Positions 54,129-64,000 of a DNA stretch of 64,000 nucleotides are shown piece by piece. The position numbers and the translations under genes are program-made. The stretch covers positions 10,434,001 to 10,498,000 of the forward strand of contig LR990064.1 of the NCBI GenBank assembly GCA_905147135.1, given 5' to 3'. The notes beneath the pieces were generated by a model, which saw nothing but the letters and a program-made list of their open reading frames with translations, did no database searches and had not been told where the DNA came from. Positions within the stretch are counted from its first letter, which is position 1. Every line of letters starts with the position of its first letter. The stretch is from Blastobasis lacticolella. Its lineage: Eukaryota > Arthropoda > Insecta > Lepidoptera > Blastobasidae.

Positions 54129-54647
54129 TTATATCCTACGAAACAGATTTTCAGTATCATCATAGTAAAATTCTTGAAGTTTTTCTATAATTAGTTTTTG
54201 AAATTGGTGATTGGTGAGCTTGTTGACCGCTTTTATATCTTTATTTAATTTATTATATAGCATTGGGGCATAATAGTCATAACTTCTGTTGGCAAACACG
54301 GTGTTACATTTGGGCAGAGGTACTCGTGCTACTCGTTTGTTGCACTGTGGAAGACTTTGAACAGTGGAACGATGATATCTTCGTAAACTCTGGTAAATAA
54401 ACTGTTTTCTAACGGACAAAATGTTGCATAGTCTATATAATTCCGTGGTAGGGTGTCGAAATCGAAGCCGATACATGACCTTCAGAATGGCGCGCTGAAC
54501 ACGTTCAACTTCAATGAGGTACGTTTTTGCTGCACATCCCCAGACACTAATGCAATATGAAATAATGCTTTGACACAGGGACCTGTATGTTAATACAAGA
54601 ATTTCATGTGTGGCAACATCTCTCAGATTTTTAAACACAACGCACAT
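54129..54647 (-). pseudogene. LINE-6 copy B: RT C-terminal domain
   Basis: Normal C-terminus after the duplicated block, as in A, with small changes (STVQSLPQ here, STVPSLPQ in A; FYYDDTEN here, FDYDATEN in A). Confidence 0.8.
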
Positions 54648-56920
54648 CCCCAGACACTAATGCAATATGAAATAATGCTTTGACACAGGGACCTGTATGT
54701 TAATACAAGAATTTCATGTGTGGCAACATCTCTCAGATTTTTAAACACATGTATCAGCTTTCTTGCTCTGGTTGTGACTCCAGCTATTTGTGGTCCCCAG
54801 TTAAATCTGTCATCTAGGATGACACCTAAATACTTAATATTGTTAACACGTGTGAGGTAACTACATTGGCAACAGGCCGGTATACAGTCTCTTCTGTTAC
54901 ATGGATATGCATGTATCTGTAGTTTGAAGCTATTATTGGGGCTATTGCGAGCTGTTATTCCGAAGCACATGTATTTAGTCTTAGCCACATTCAAGGTAAG
55001 TAGGCTGTCCTCTAACCAGGCAGTGACCTTGCTCAAGCCAGATTCCGCCACACATCGCACCTTATTCCATGTGGATCCATGAAACAGAAGAACCGTATCG
55101 TCAGCAAACATGAATATATCCGAGCTTTCTAGTTTGAGGTTGCATAGTGCGTTTACGTAAATAATAAACAATGTCGGTCCAAGGGTACTTCCTTGTGGTA
55201 CACCAAATGAGCAGGAGGCATTATTACTTAAACACCCGTTTATTCTGACTCTCTGTGTCCTTCCACCTAGATAAGAATGAAACCATGCAAGAGGAATTCC
55301 CCTAACTCCTAAGTTTTGCAGTCTTGACAAAAGTATGGGAATTGACACCGTGTTAAAAGCCTTTTGAAGGTCCAGGAATACTCCAAGGCATCTCTCATTC
55401 CCATCCAAGTAGGATCGCACCCTTGTTGTTAGATTAAGAACGGCATCCTCAGTAGACCTACCCCTCCTAAACCCATATTGCTGTCCATTGAGTAAATTGT
55501 ACCTTTCTAAGAATGATACTAGCCTATTGTTGACAATTTTTTCAATTACCTTTGAAAGGGTTGGGATAAGGGAAATTGGCCTATAATTAGTTGCAAGGTC
55601 TTTTTCTCCAGCTTTATATATTGGTACAACTATTGCTTTTTTAAAATCTTCAGGAAATATGCCTGTTTCAAGACTAATATTTACTAGATGTGTAATTTGT
55701 TCTATTATGTATATGTAAATATATTTTAGAAAGTTTGTAGATATATTGTCCCATCCTGGGGCACTGTTAGATTTTAAACTAAGAATTGTTTTGTAAACCT
55801 CTAGACAGTCAGTGGGAATAAGTGTTAAAGAATTTAGGGAGGAGCCTAAAGAGGCCGCCTTCTTCGCTAGATCAGCCTCTGTCAGTCCTAGTTTTAGCAA
55901 AGTATAATTAGCCAGATTATGCCCTATTGAAGTAAAATAGTTATTTACGTCATTAAGAGAGTCAATATCATTGTTTTTAGTACGTAGTAATTCTTCAGCT
56001 GTTGAGGTATTTTTGTTTAGATTACATATATCCTTAATTAGAGACCACGTTTTCTTGGTATTACCCGCATTTTCAGCAAAACGAGTTTGGTAGTACCGAT
56101 TTTTTGCAGACTTAATGATGTGATTACATGTATTACGATATCTGTGGTAGGCTTCTGTTGCATTATTATTATTTGGCGTACTTTTCGCTTTTATTTGGAG
56201 TTTGTTTCTTTTTCTTATCGATTTCAAGAGTCCCGGCGTAATCCACGGTTTTATACATTGTTTCCTATGTGGTACTGTAATTGTCTTACTATTATTGTTA
56301 ATTGCAAACTGGATTTTAGTTACTAAATGTCGTGCTGCTATGTTTACATCTGTTATCTGCAAAAATGCAGTCCAGTTTTCTTCAGCTAATTGGGTCTTTA
56401 CCGCATCGTGATCAATTTTGAGTTTATGCTTTATTGGGGCAGCTTTTGAGATCTCTACATCATTTATTAACAGAAGTATGGGTGAATGGTCTGTAAGATG
56501 CTCAAATACAGCTGTTTCCCATTTTGACTGTGTTTTGACCATAAAATGATCAATGCATGTCTTGCTACGTGTCGGTTTGTCTATTCCTTGTAAAAGACCA
56601 TGGTACGCCATAAGACTCAAGTAATACGTTCCGAAACTGTTTATCTCCCCAGGTAGAGTATTTATATTTATATCACCTGTCAATATAACAGACTTAGTGG
56701 TTATATTTTGTAAAACATTATCAAGTGAATTCAGGTAATTGATAGGGTTGCAAAAACATGGAGGTCTGTATGAACATAATAGAGTGCATTTATTTTGTAA
56801 GCACAGTACTAAACAATTTCCGTCACTAATATTTGGTTCATTCACCGTTGCCGAGATGCCCTTACGCACGTAAACTACTACACCATCGTTTTTATTTAAG
56901 GATTTTTTTTTATGAAACAA
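54623..56920 (-). pseudogene. LINE-6 copy B: endonuclease and RT, 765 codons
   Basis: Motif C is intact (MFADDTVLLF), but motif A reads LQKAFNTVS, i.e. the catalytic aspartate of AFD has become asparagine. KKAIVVPIYK is complete here. The frame ends early (CALCLKI) through the tandem duplication. Confidence 0.85.
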
Positions 56921-56927
56921 TTGAAAT

Positions 56928-57212
56928 TCAGGTAATGGTGGTGGATTTTTTTTTATTCGCGTCAGTCCAGCACTCAGTAAGCACCATCACATCTACATAT
57001 ATTTTAAGGGAAGACACAAGCACCAGAAAATTATCCATGTTATGGTGAATACTTCTAATGTTAGCTGTAATCACGGTAAGAGTATTGGAGTCTACTTGAA
57101 GTGACGGGGAGTACTTCGAAACATCATCAATTTTAATATATGTCGGACTAGCCAATATATCTATGTCATCAAGAATGTTAACGTTTTGTAAGTCGAATTT
57201 TAAAGTTTATTA
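56928..57212 (-). pseudogene. LINE-6 copy B: start of endonuclease
   Basis: ITANIRSIHHNMDNF and LTECWTDANKKK, then the shared slip in the A/T run. Confidence 0.75.
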
Positions 57213-57721
57213 TACTATTGCCTATATTTTGGTGATTAATATTTAGTTTCTTGTGTGCGGTAGGTAATACTCGGCCGTAGTATACGTAATAATATTGCGT
57301 CATGTGGATAGAACAGTATGATATCAATGCAATTGATTTAGTAGAATAAAATAAACATGTTGATTGTTGGAATTGTGTGTGTGATTATATTTTTGTAGTG
57401 TTATACCTATTTTTGATAGTAATTTTGTGTGTGTTGTATGTGTTCACATTCATGTAATAGTGATAACCTATTAAGTATAGCTTTAGGTTTTTATTTAATA
57501 TAACAAAAGTAAAGCATGCATTAATTAACATATTTTTAGGTGTCGTTCTAAAGTAAGATTCTAGGTATTTTACTGTTAGTCAAAAACTTGTGGTTGGCAA
57601 ATTTTGTATGTATTCCTTTGTATTAATTATAATAGGTTTGGCATGCTCCGTTCGTTTTAGATAGACTCTTCCGCCTGCCGCCCAACATCGCGCATCAGTA
57701 TTTTCCTTCGTGTAATCTCAA

Positions 57722-58931
57722 GCATCTCTCTGATGAATATTTTTACCTCTAATAACCTTTTGAATCGACAACAATATGCGTACCGTAGGGGAGTGTCCAC
57801 TACCGATGCCGCGCGTGACGTCACCACCAAAGTAATGGCCCATCTGGAGGGCGGTCGGTAGGTAGCAGCCATAATTTCGAGATGGTTGACGACAATTTAC
57901 TCCTAGTAAAACTAGAAAAGTATGGTTTGAGTGGTAACTCCCTCAAACTAATGGAGTCGTTCCTTGGCAATCGTAAGCAGAGCACTTACGTTGAGAGTTG
58001 GAAATCAGATCTGGAATCTATAGGTGCCACAGCCGTTCCCCAGGGATCGGTAATGGGGAATAATCTGTTTCTTATACTGGTTAATGACATCACGACTGCT
58101 TGTCCCGAGCGTGAATGTGTAGTGTTCGCGGATGACTATGAACTTCTAAAACAACATTTGAACGAGGCAATGATTCAATTACCGAAATGGTTCTCACCTA
58201 ATGGCATGCGCTTAAATGTTGAAAAGACTAATATAGTTCATTTCCAATTAAGAAAAACCAGAGGTCACGAATTGCACGTTGCCGTGGACGGTGTACCCGT
58301 TCCGCAAGTTGACAATGTTCGTTACTTGGGATTTACCATTGACGCTGGCCTAACGTGGACCCCACACATTGACACTACCTGTGATAAACTGTCATCAGCG
58401 TGCTTTGCGTTGTCTAGGCTAAGGTACACCCTCACGACAGAAAACATTAAGACAGCCTACTTCGATTATTTCCATTCCGTTCTTACTTACGGTGTTGATT
58501 TGTGCGCTGACCGTGAGAGAATGTTTCGAGTTCGAAAACGCGCCGTACGTCTGGTAGCCAGAAAACCGATAGACCATCCAGCGCAGGACTTGTTTAGAAC
58601 CCTAAAGATCCTCACCCTTCCCAGTGTTTATATCTACCAGATCGCTAACCTAGTCACGAAAAACTTAACTGCATACCCTACAAACGGTCAACAGCATAAT
58701 TTAAACACCCGGTATCGCCACCACTTGTTTGTTCCCCCAAGGTGGTTAACCAAAACAAATACTTCCCTGCATGTTATAGGTCCTAAGGTCTATAACTCCT
58801 TACCCTGTGACATAAATGATGCCATCTCGGACAAGGTATTCGCGAAGAAACTCAAACGTCTACTGATTGATATGGCACCATACTCAATTACTGAGTTCTT
58901 TACGAACATAAAATCGTTGACCCAGTCATGA
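57722..58931 (+). pseudogene. LINE-5 copy B, 3' segment: RT palm to C-terminus
   Basis: TAG at 57859-57861 and the shift before MVDDN are shared with A. The 349-codon frame 57882-58931 has VPQGSVMGNNLFL and VFADDYELL. It differs at CPERECV (A: CSECECV) and CDINDAI (A: CDIKDAI). Confidence 0.8.
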
Positions 58932-59177
58932 AACCTTGGTTTAGAATTTTTAACTTTATTTACCTTTTTAATTCAAATGTGATGACATATTTATATGTTA
59001 TCGAGTGATAAAACTGTATATACCTACCTGAATCGAATCGAATTTAATGTAATTAAACGAGACAATATATGACATTAAAATTAATTATAATAATAATAGA
59101 CAAAAATCATACCAATATATTATCTAATTGATAAATTTACTATAAAATAGACATGTAAATATTATTATTTATGAATA

Positions 59178-61060
59178 AATATATGACGGATCACGGTCAA
59201 TAGTATGGACTCATGTGGTCAATAGTACGGACTCATGACGATGAAAACGGAAGTGGGAGTGCGCCCTCTGGTGGGGCGTGCTGACAGAGTCTCGACGGCA
59301 CGACTCGGGCCGAGTGGCGGCCATTCTTGGCGCGACCGCCGCCGAGGAGTGACGCGTCTTGAAACTGTCTCCACATTTCGTTTGTTTACGTTTGAAGTTC
59401 GTTAATAGAAAGTGTTATTTACGTTTAAAAATAAAGTAATTTTAAAATCACCTTTGAAATAAGAAAGTAAATTACCTCAACTGCCTACATTTGTAATACC
59501 GCTCTGAATTCTAGTGAAATTATAAGTGATGTGCAAAAATGAAATGGAATAAATACAGTGGAGTAAATGTGAACCTTTTCTTTAATTTATCTGGACGAAT
59601 ACGACCTAACACTGATATCACCACCCTGATGACAATGATCCTGATACACCCCTTTCCTTCACGCGACGACATCAGAAGCGGTGATGACGAACGCAACGCC
59701 CAAGAGATGGTATGATGAAAAGCAACAAAGAAAATGCAGATACGCTACGTGAAAGCGTAATAATAAAAGAAAGGTGATTACTCGATCCAGTTGAGTTGCC
59801 TACATTAAAATGTAAAATGATTTAACATGTTCAAAGCGCAGCCAAGAGTCCAAACACCCCGAGATATAAGACAAAGACTTCGTCAGAAAGATTGGGGGAT
59901 TCATAAAGTAAACAGCAGATCATCTGTACCAAATGGGTCATGGTCAAGGCAGACCCCGGGCCTTCGAGAGCACCACTGGGATATCGACAACATTATTAAA
60001 AATCGAGTGAAACTTACTATGGACGGCACTTTGGTATGGCTTCTTTGTTTTTGTTAAATTTAATTTAGATTACTCATGTAAAATATTTTCCTTTTTAAAT
60101 ATAAAATTGTGTTAGTTAAATAATTTGCGTAGTTCTATATTAGCCAGCTATAAAGTTTATTCAATGACTTTAAAGTAAACGCTTACATTTAGATTCATTT
60201 AGCAGTGTGGTTTGACACCACAAGTAAATTAATTGCTTAGATTTCTGCAGATTAAATAAAATCAAACAATTAAAAACGGTGTATATTATTTTTTTTATTT
60301 TTGTTTTACTAATACAATTATTTTCTTCTATTGCATAACAATGGTGCACAACGGTACGCTACACCTACGAGAACAACATTGGAATGCAACGCTGGACTGG
60401 TAGCCTCAACGTGATTGTTTCAACATGGGACGACGATGGTAGACAATCTGCGAGTGTACATGACTGAGAAATGATGTGATATTAACAGTTCCTCTCTATC
60501 TGGTGAGTCCTATACATAATTATTATTTAGTAAAAAACCTGTGCTAAAGAGGCTCCCTAGCGGATTTTAGGAGTTATTTACTTTGACAATTAAGAAAAGT
60601 ATTCTGACAGAAACACTATTGATACCCTTAGTAGAGAGAATGGCAGGTTTATTTGTATGTTTAGTGAAACTACAAATAGAAAGAATATAAACAAAACATA
60701 AACAACGTCAGTTACGTCAGTGTTACAATTTGTTGGTAAAAATGTCAAAAACTACTGCTAAGTTTAAAAATGTTAGCTTTTGCGGGTACCTATGTCAATT
60801 AATGTAGGCTGTCTGATAGAAAGTTACTAAGGAAAAAAATCACTCCACAAAAATAGTAAGAATTATGTTAAATCCGTCCCAATGTCAAACAGTGTTTATA
60901 GTAAAAAAAAAGTGTTATTTAATCTAAGATTATTTTACCATCTTGAAACATGGTGCGCTATGATTTTACGTATTACCAACATCACGTCAGTTATCAGAAA
61001 ACAAGAATAAGAAATACTTGGAAAGCATAGTGCTATTATTTTTATAAATTGAGTACGTAA
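59178..61060. other. Right flank of copy B: mostly unassigned
   Basis: Two 22-bp units GGTCAATAGTA(T/C)GGACTCATG stand in tandem at 59195-59238. A GC-rich patch (59255-59365) follows, with GCGCCCTCTGGTGGGGCG and GGCGGCCATTCTTGGCGCGA. Segment 59184-59650 has the composition of an LTR (TG start, AATAAA signals) but I cannot find a matching end or a clear primer site. The short frame 59827-60057 is not recognisable as protein. 59938-59985 is a 3' fragment of the tRNA-headed SINE (TGGTCAAGGCAGACCCCGGG). Nothing is recognised in 60060-61060. Confidence 0.4.
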
Positions 61061-61079
61061 GCATAGTTATGGTGGTGCT

Positions 61080-61290
61080 GCTGCTGACTGACTTCTTCTT
61101 CTTGATTGTTGCCTCACTGCTGAGGATCCTGACATCTTCGGTAAACTGCATGTCTCCATCGGTTTCGATGAATCGTTCGGATATTTGGTCCACCCATCTC
61201 TTCGGACTTCGGCCTCTGGGTCTCTTGCCTTCGACTTTTCCCGTCACCATAAGTCGTTCCAAATTGCTGATTAAGTAAATATTTGATAAT
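61080..61290 (-). pseudogene. Endonuclease-RT C-terminal scrap
   Basis: The minus strand reads LERLMVTGKVEGKRPRG and SPKRWVDQISERFIET, the tail of a LINE endonuclease-RT family frequent in Lepidoptera. It is related to, but not the same as, the scrap in the duplication. The rest of the open frame (60987-61382) is not conserved. Confidence 0.65.
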
Positions 61291-61751
61291 AACAGTGTGG
61301 CAGGGATGCCGTAGCAGTGAGTTTGTGGAACAATTAGCTGGTGTACTTTAGGATGTTGTCTTAGAGATAGGATAGGCTTCACATAGGCTTCGAATGTGCA
61401 AATTCAATAACGACCCCGCGATCTCCGCGATTTCTATGCGAGCGGGAGGGTGCAAACATGTATCGAGAGAAAAAAAGAGAAAAAATATTAGCGTGTTTGT
61501 TTACATTTAACAGAAGAAATTCGAACGAAATTTTCCATATTTCAGTTTAATGTTTGTTATTGTGGTCGTAGTTTCCCAATGTTGTAGAATAGAGAGATAA
61601 GATATCCGCGGTAAAAATGGGATCACCGATATACGTTTCTTGTAATACTACAAAAAAAAGGTAGTTTGGTTAGTAACGTAATTTTATATTAGTATCAAGT
61701 TATTTAACGAAAAAAAAGTAAACACGATAGATAATTTCGAATTATGTTTTG
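61291..61751. other. Non-coding before the second gypsy element
   Basis: AT-rich with a GC-richer patch (61410-61450). No gene is recognised. Confidence 0.4.
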
Positions 61752-62070
61752 AGTAACTAAAGATAAACCTGTTACATCCGTACCTACCCTTAGAACCGCT
61801 GACCACTGAAACCTACTTGACGACATCGATCACGCCACCGATATGTGCAAGCGAAGTCCAACCGGCACGAGGCACCGACGCAGCGTTTTACCTCATTGCA
61901 ACACATTTCCGCTCGCCCCGAATCGGTATTTTTGCGAATGTATAAAATCACTTTTAGACCTAACATCGGCTAACTGAGACGTACTTTTAATCTGTAATTT
62001 TTAATTATTAATAAATTAAGTTAATTAATTTTCGTCTTTTTTTCAATCCTTCGACTGTGACCTTCGTATT
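61752..62070 (+). repeat. 5' LTR of the second gypsy element (start approximate)
   Basis: The right end is fixed by the primer binding site at 62071 (LTR end ..CTTCGTATT). I place the left end at AGTAAC (61752), since 17.6/297-type LTRs begin AGT, but TGTTAC at 61769 is also possible. It contains TATAAAA at 61941-61947 and AATAAA at 62010-62015. It shares no sequence with the 137-bp LTR at 1880-2016. Confidence 0.6.
61941..61947 (+). promoter_or_regulatory. Probable LTR TATA box
   Basis: TATAAAA about 70 bp before an AATAAA signal and about 130 bp before the LTR end, the expected U3 promoter position. It would drive genomic RNA and gag-pol. Confidence 0.5.
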
Positions 62071-62088
62071 TGGCGCAGTCGGTAGGAT
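62071..62088 (+). other. Primer binding site, tRNA-Ser type
   Basis: TGGCGCAGTCGGTAGGAT directly follows the LTR. The same site is known from Drosophila 17.6 and 297, which prime with tRNA-Ser. This places the element in the gypsy/17.6 group. Confidence 0.85.
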
Positions 62089-62353
62089 TCTCGCGATCGG
62101 TAAGAGAAGATTTCCGTTTCCGTATATCTTGATCGAGCCGTCGGTGGCTCTCAAGCCACGAGCAGAGAATCCAGAACTTACGCAGCGTCGCAGCTTCCGG
62201 AGGAGTATCCAGAAATCGATACACGGAAAAGACGAAAACCAGTATGTTCCTGTGAGTACCTTTGAATCAATCTAGGGTTGCTACATTTTCCTTTTAAGTC
62301 ATTTTCTTTTCTTTAATTATATGTATTTCATTTCCTGTGTGTAAGTTTATTAT

Positions 62354-63736
62354 ATGTGCAGTGCTAAGATTTTCCATCCCAGGCGATCGAGTACTCCTAG
62401 GTTAGATAGAGAATTTAGAAATAGAATATTAGATAGTAATAGATTTTTGAGCGATTCTGATTCTCAAACTGATAGTGAAATTGCAATGGCGGACTATGAC
62501 AGTGTATTTAAAGCCCTCCGCTTGGTTCCCGATTTCGATGGGAATGCAAATGTCTTGCCGCGATTTATTAAATTATGTGACCAACTCGTATCAGAGTTTA
62601 GTGAACTCGAACAGCCGTCGCTTTTGGTTGCCTTATTGAACGGCATTTTAAATAGAATAACAGGGCCCGCAGCTCGTTTAATTAATATTAGCGGAGTTCC
62701 CGGAGACTGGCAGGGAATACGTAGAGCACTTATTAATAACTTTGCCGACCATCGAGATGAGGTAGCTCTATACAATGACCTTTCAATAATCACTCAAAGC
62801 TCAAGTACACCCCAAGAGTTTTATGAACAGTGTCAAAATCTTTTTAGCACAATGATGACCTACGTCTCGCTTCACGAGACTATTGAGAGCACTATTAATT
62901 CAAAATGCGACTTGTATAAAAAATTGACCCTTCAGGCATTTTTACGAGGATTAAAAGAACCTTTGGGATCCCGGATTCGATGTATGCGACCGGAAACCAT
63001 AGAAAAAGCACTAGAGTTTGTTCATGAGGAGTCCAACATCCTATATTTGCAAAAGCGCAGTAATGAAAGTGTTCCCGACAGGAAGCCAAACTCACTAATC
63101 AATAATCATCCCTTTAAACCCCAATTTGGTAACTTTGCACCCTCTAGACCGTCAGATTTTTATATGATGCCAGGTCCCTCTCGAGCTAATTTTAATGCGC
63201 CCCAGCATTTTCCACAAACGACTAGACCAAATTATAATCATGGGTTCCAGAATAGAGGTCCCACTCGCACTCAGCAAATGTTTGCAGCACCTCTTCCTAA
63301 CCAGACCTCCCGTGGATTTAATGTACCACAGCGTAGCTTCATGCCTCCTTCTAACAACACCCCTCGTCCCATGAGCGGGGTTAGTCATTTCACCCCGAGG
63401 AACCTGCCCTCGACCGGCATGCAAGGTCATAACTGGGCTACGCAAGGCAACCCTCCGGCCAGTAACTACTTCAAAAGCCGTCAAATGAACTACACTGAGT
63501 GTTACGACCCCGAGTTTCAATATGAAGCACACGACTACTATTACGACAGTCCCGATCACTTATATTATTATGAGGCCACGCCTGATTATTCCCACGATAG
63601 CGACCAACAGCTGTCCTACCCGGCACTGTGCCCGAACTATCCCGGCACTCCCGACTTTCCCAGAGAGCAAGACGACTCAGTTCCGTCCGCATCTCAAAAT
63701 TTTCAGAAGGCTCCGAACCCAGAAAAGCTAAAATAG
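62354..63736 (+). CDS. gag: Gypsy Gag, 460 codons
   Basis: Structural protein that assembles the particle and binds element RNA. The first ATG is at 62354. A second in-frame ATG at 62486 (MADYDSVFKALRLVPDFDG) stands at the usual start of the 17.6/gypsy Gag core and may be the one used. The capsid-like helical region runs to about residue 240 (YNDLSIITQSSSTPQEFYEQ, AFLRGLKEPLGSRIRCM). The rest is Pro/Asn/Phe-rich with an acidic Tyr/Asp-rich end (EAHDYYYDSPDHLYYYE). There is no CCHC zinc knuckle, as in gypsy, 17.6 and 297. The stop is TAG at 63734-63736. The frame is intact. Confidence 0.85.
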   Translation: MCSAKIFHPRRSSTPRLDREFRNRILDSNRFLSDSDSQTDSEIAMADYDSVFKALRLVPDFDGNANVLPRFIKLCDQLVSEFSELEQPSLLVALLNGILNRITGPAARLINISGVPGDWQGIRRALINNFADHRDEVALYNDLSIITQSSSTPQEFYEQCQNLFSTMMTYVSLHETIESTINSKCDLYKKLTLQAFLRGLKEPLGSRIRCMRPETIEKALEFVHEESNILYLQKRSNESVPDRKPNSLINNHPFKPQFGNFAPSRPSDFYMMPGPSRANFNAPQHFPQTTRPNYNHGFQNRGPTRTQQMFAAPLPNQTSRGFNVPQRSFMPPSNNTPRPMSGVSHFTPRNLPSTGMQGHNWATQGNPPASNYFKSRQMNYTECYDPEFQYEAHDYYYDSPDHLYYYEATPDYSHDSDQQLSYPALCPNYPGTPDFPREQDDSVPSASQNFQKAPNPEKLK

Positions 63737-64000
63737 AGGTCAACCTTCAGACCCAACGTCAGTTACCTTTCATACAGATAGCTGACCCCCCTCTCAAATT
63801 TTTATTGGACACTGGAGCCAATCAATCTTTTATTTCTCCCGAGGCAGTGGAAAGATACTTTCCCCATATTCCTTTAAATTACGAACCCTTTGAGGTCACT
63901 AATGTTCATGCCACTAGCAGAAATAATTACTCCATAACATTACCGTGTTTTAGAGAATTAAACGAGAATGATAATATTAATTTATTCATTTACAAGTTCC
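63601..64000 (+). CDS. pol: Gypsy Pol start: protease (runs off window)
   Basis: The frame is -1 relative to gag and open from just after TAG 63598-63600. It overlaps gag by about 135 bp and reads on as KIEVNLQTQRQ, PFIQIADPPLKFLLDTGAN and QSFISPEAVERYF. FLLDTGA is the active-site loop of the retroviral-type aspartic protease that cuts Gag and Pol. There is no suitable ATG, so expression needs a -1 frameshift. RT, RNase H and integrase must lie right of the window. Confidence 0.85.
63697..63703 (+). promoter_or_regulatory. Candidate -1 ribosomal frameshift site
   Basis: A AAT TTT in the gag frame fits the slippery pattern X XXY YYZ. Slipping back gives AAA TTT in the pol frame. It lies 30 bases before the gag stop codon and inside the open overlap. 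No downstream stem was computed. Confidence 0.55.

Larger units (their letters stand above)
53719..57655 (-). mobile_element. LINE-6 in LINE-5, copy B
   Basis: The 3' tail has two AATAATCTTTAT units (plus-strand reading) against one in A. TG microsatellite at 53992-54101, 110-bp tandem duplication at 54532-54751, endonuclease and RT at 54623-56920, endonuclease start at 56928-57212. Confidence 0.78.
33333..59177. repeat. Large direct duplication, copy B
   Basis: Collinear with 2017-27708. The offset is 31,316 bp at the left and 31,469 bp at the right, the difference being indels. Copy-specific events here are the TIR element at 34800-34999, the loss of A 16725-16972 at 48370/48371, extra 5' sequence on the Gag-only element (about 43480-43800), and an in-frame stop (34615-34617) in LINE-1. 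Left of 33333 the sequence continues as LINE ORF1, whereas in A it is a gypsy LTR. Confidence 0.93.

Overview
This is a transposon-dominated stretch of an insect genome, most likely a moth or butterfly. That is an inference from the repeat repertoire: Jockey/CR1-type LINEs with 3' ends typical of Lepidoptera, tRNA-headed SINEs, short TIR elements and Ty3/gypsy elements. There are no bacterial operons, no convincing host exon and no true tRNA, rRNA or CRISPR locus. Almost every long reading frame belongs to a retrotransposon, and most are broken.

The main architecture is a direct duplication of about 25.7 kb. Copy A covers about 2017-27708 and copy B about 33333-59177. They are collinear and, by eye, differ by scattered substitutions and a set of clean indels. 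Each copy holds, in order: a Jockey/CR1-type LINE (LINE-1, +); two older direct repeats of about 1.3 kb; a Gag-only Jockey-type element (-) inserted in the second of these repeats with a 9-bp target-site duplication (TSD); a LINE RT fragment (LINE-3, -); three copies of a tRNA-derived SINE, one carrying a nested insertion; an endonuclease-RT C-terminal scrap (-); LINE-4 (-); a TIR element; and LINE-5 (+), which is split by LINE-6 (-). The copies differ in informative ways. A TIR element with TAA TSD is present only in A (7478-7651). Another, carrying four 30-bp units with X-box-like dyads, is present only in B (34800-34999). A 248-bp deletion in B removes the 3' part of one SINE. B has about 0.3 kb more 5' sequence on the Gag-only element. 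LINE-6 has lost a different catalytic aspartate in each copy.

Left of copy A is the 3' end of a Ty3/gypsy element: end of RNase H, a complete-looking integrase with D290, D350 and E386, and a 137-bp 3' LTR. The LTR abuts the point where A/B similarity starts, so the apparent left edge of the duplication is probably an insertion into copy A, and the true edge lies left of the window. Between the copies, 27709-33332 holds LINE remnants, a MITE-like element, palindromes and, next to copy B, a LINE ORF1 (PHD-type finger plus coiled coil). This ORF1 fits as the 5' part of LINE-1, making LINE-1 in B a two-ORF element. Right of copy B, about 2.6 kb of mostly unassigned sequence leads to a second, different gypsy element, which runs off the window end: LTR, tRNA-Ser-type primer binding site, 460-codon gag and the start of protease in the -1 frame, with a slippery heptamer in the overlap.

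The genes here do not form a host pathway. Their interest is as a record of transposition, duplication and decay. The alternative that A and B are two uncollapsed haplotypes in an assembly cannot be excluded from the sequence alone.
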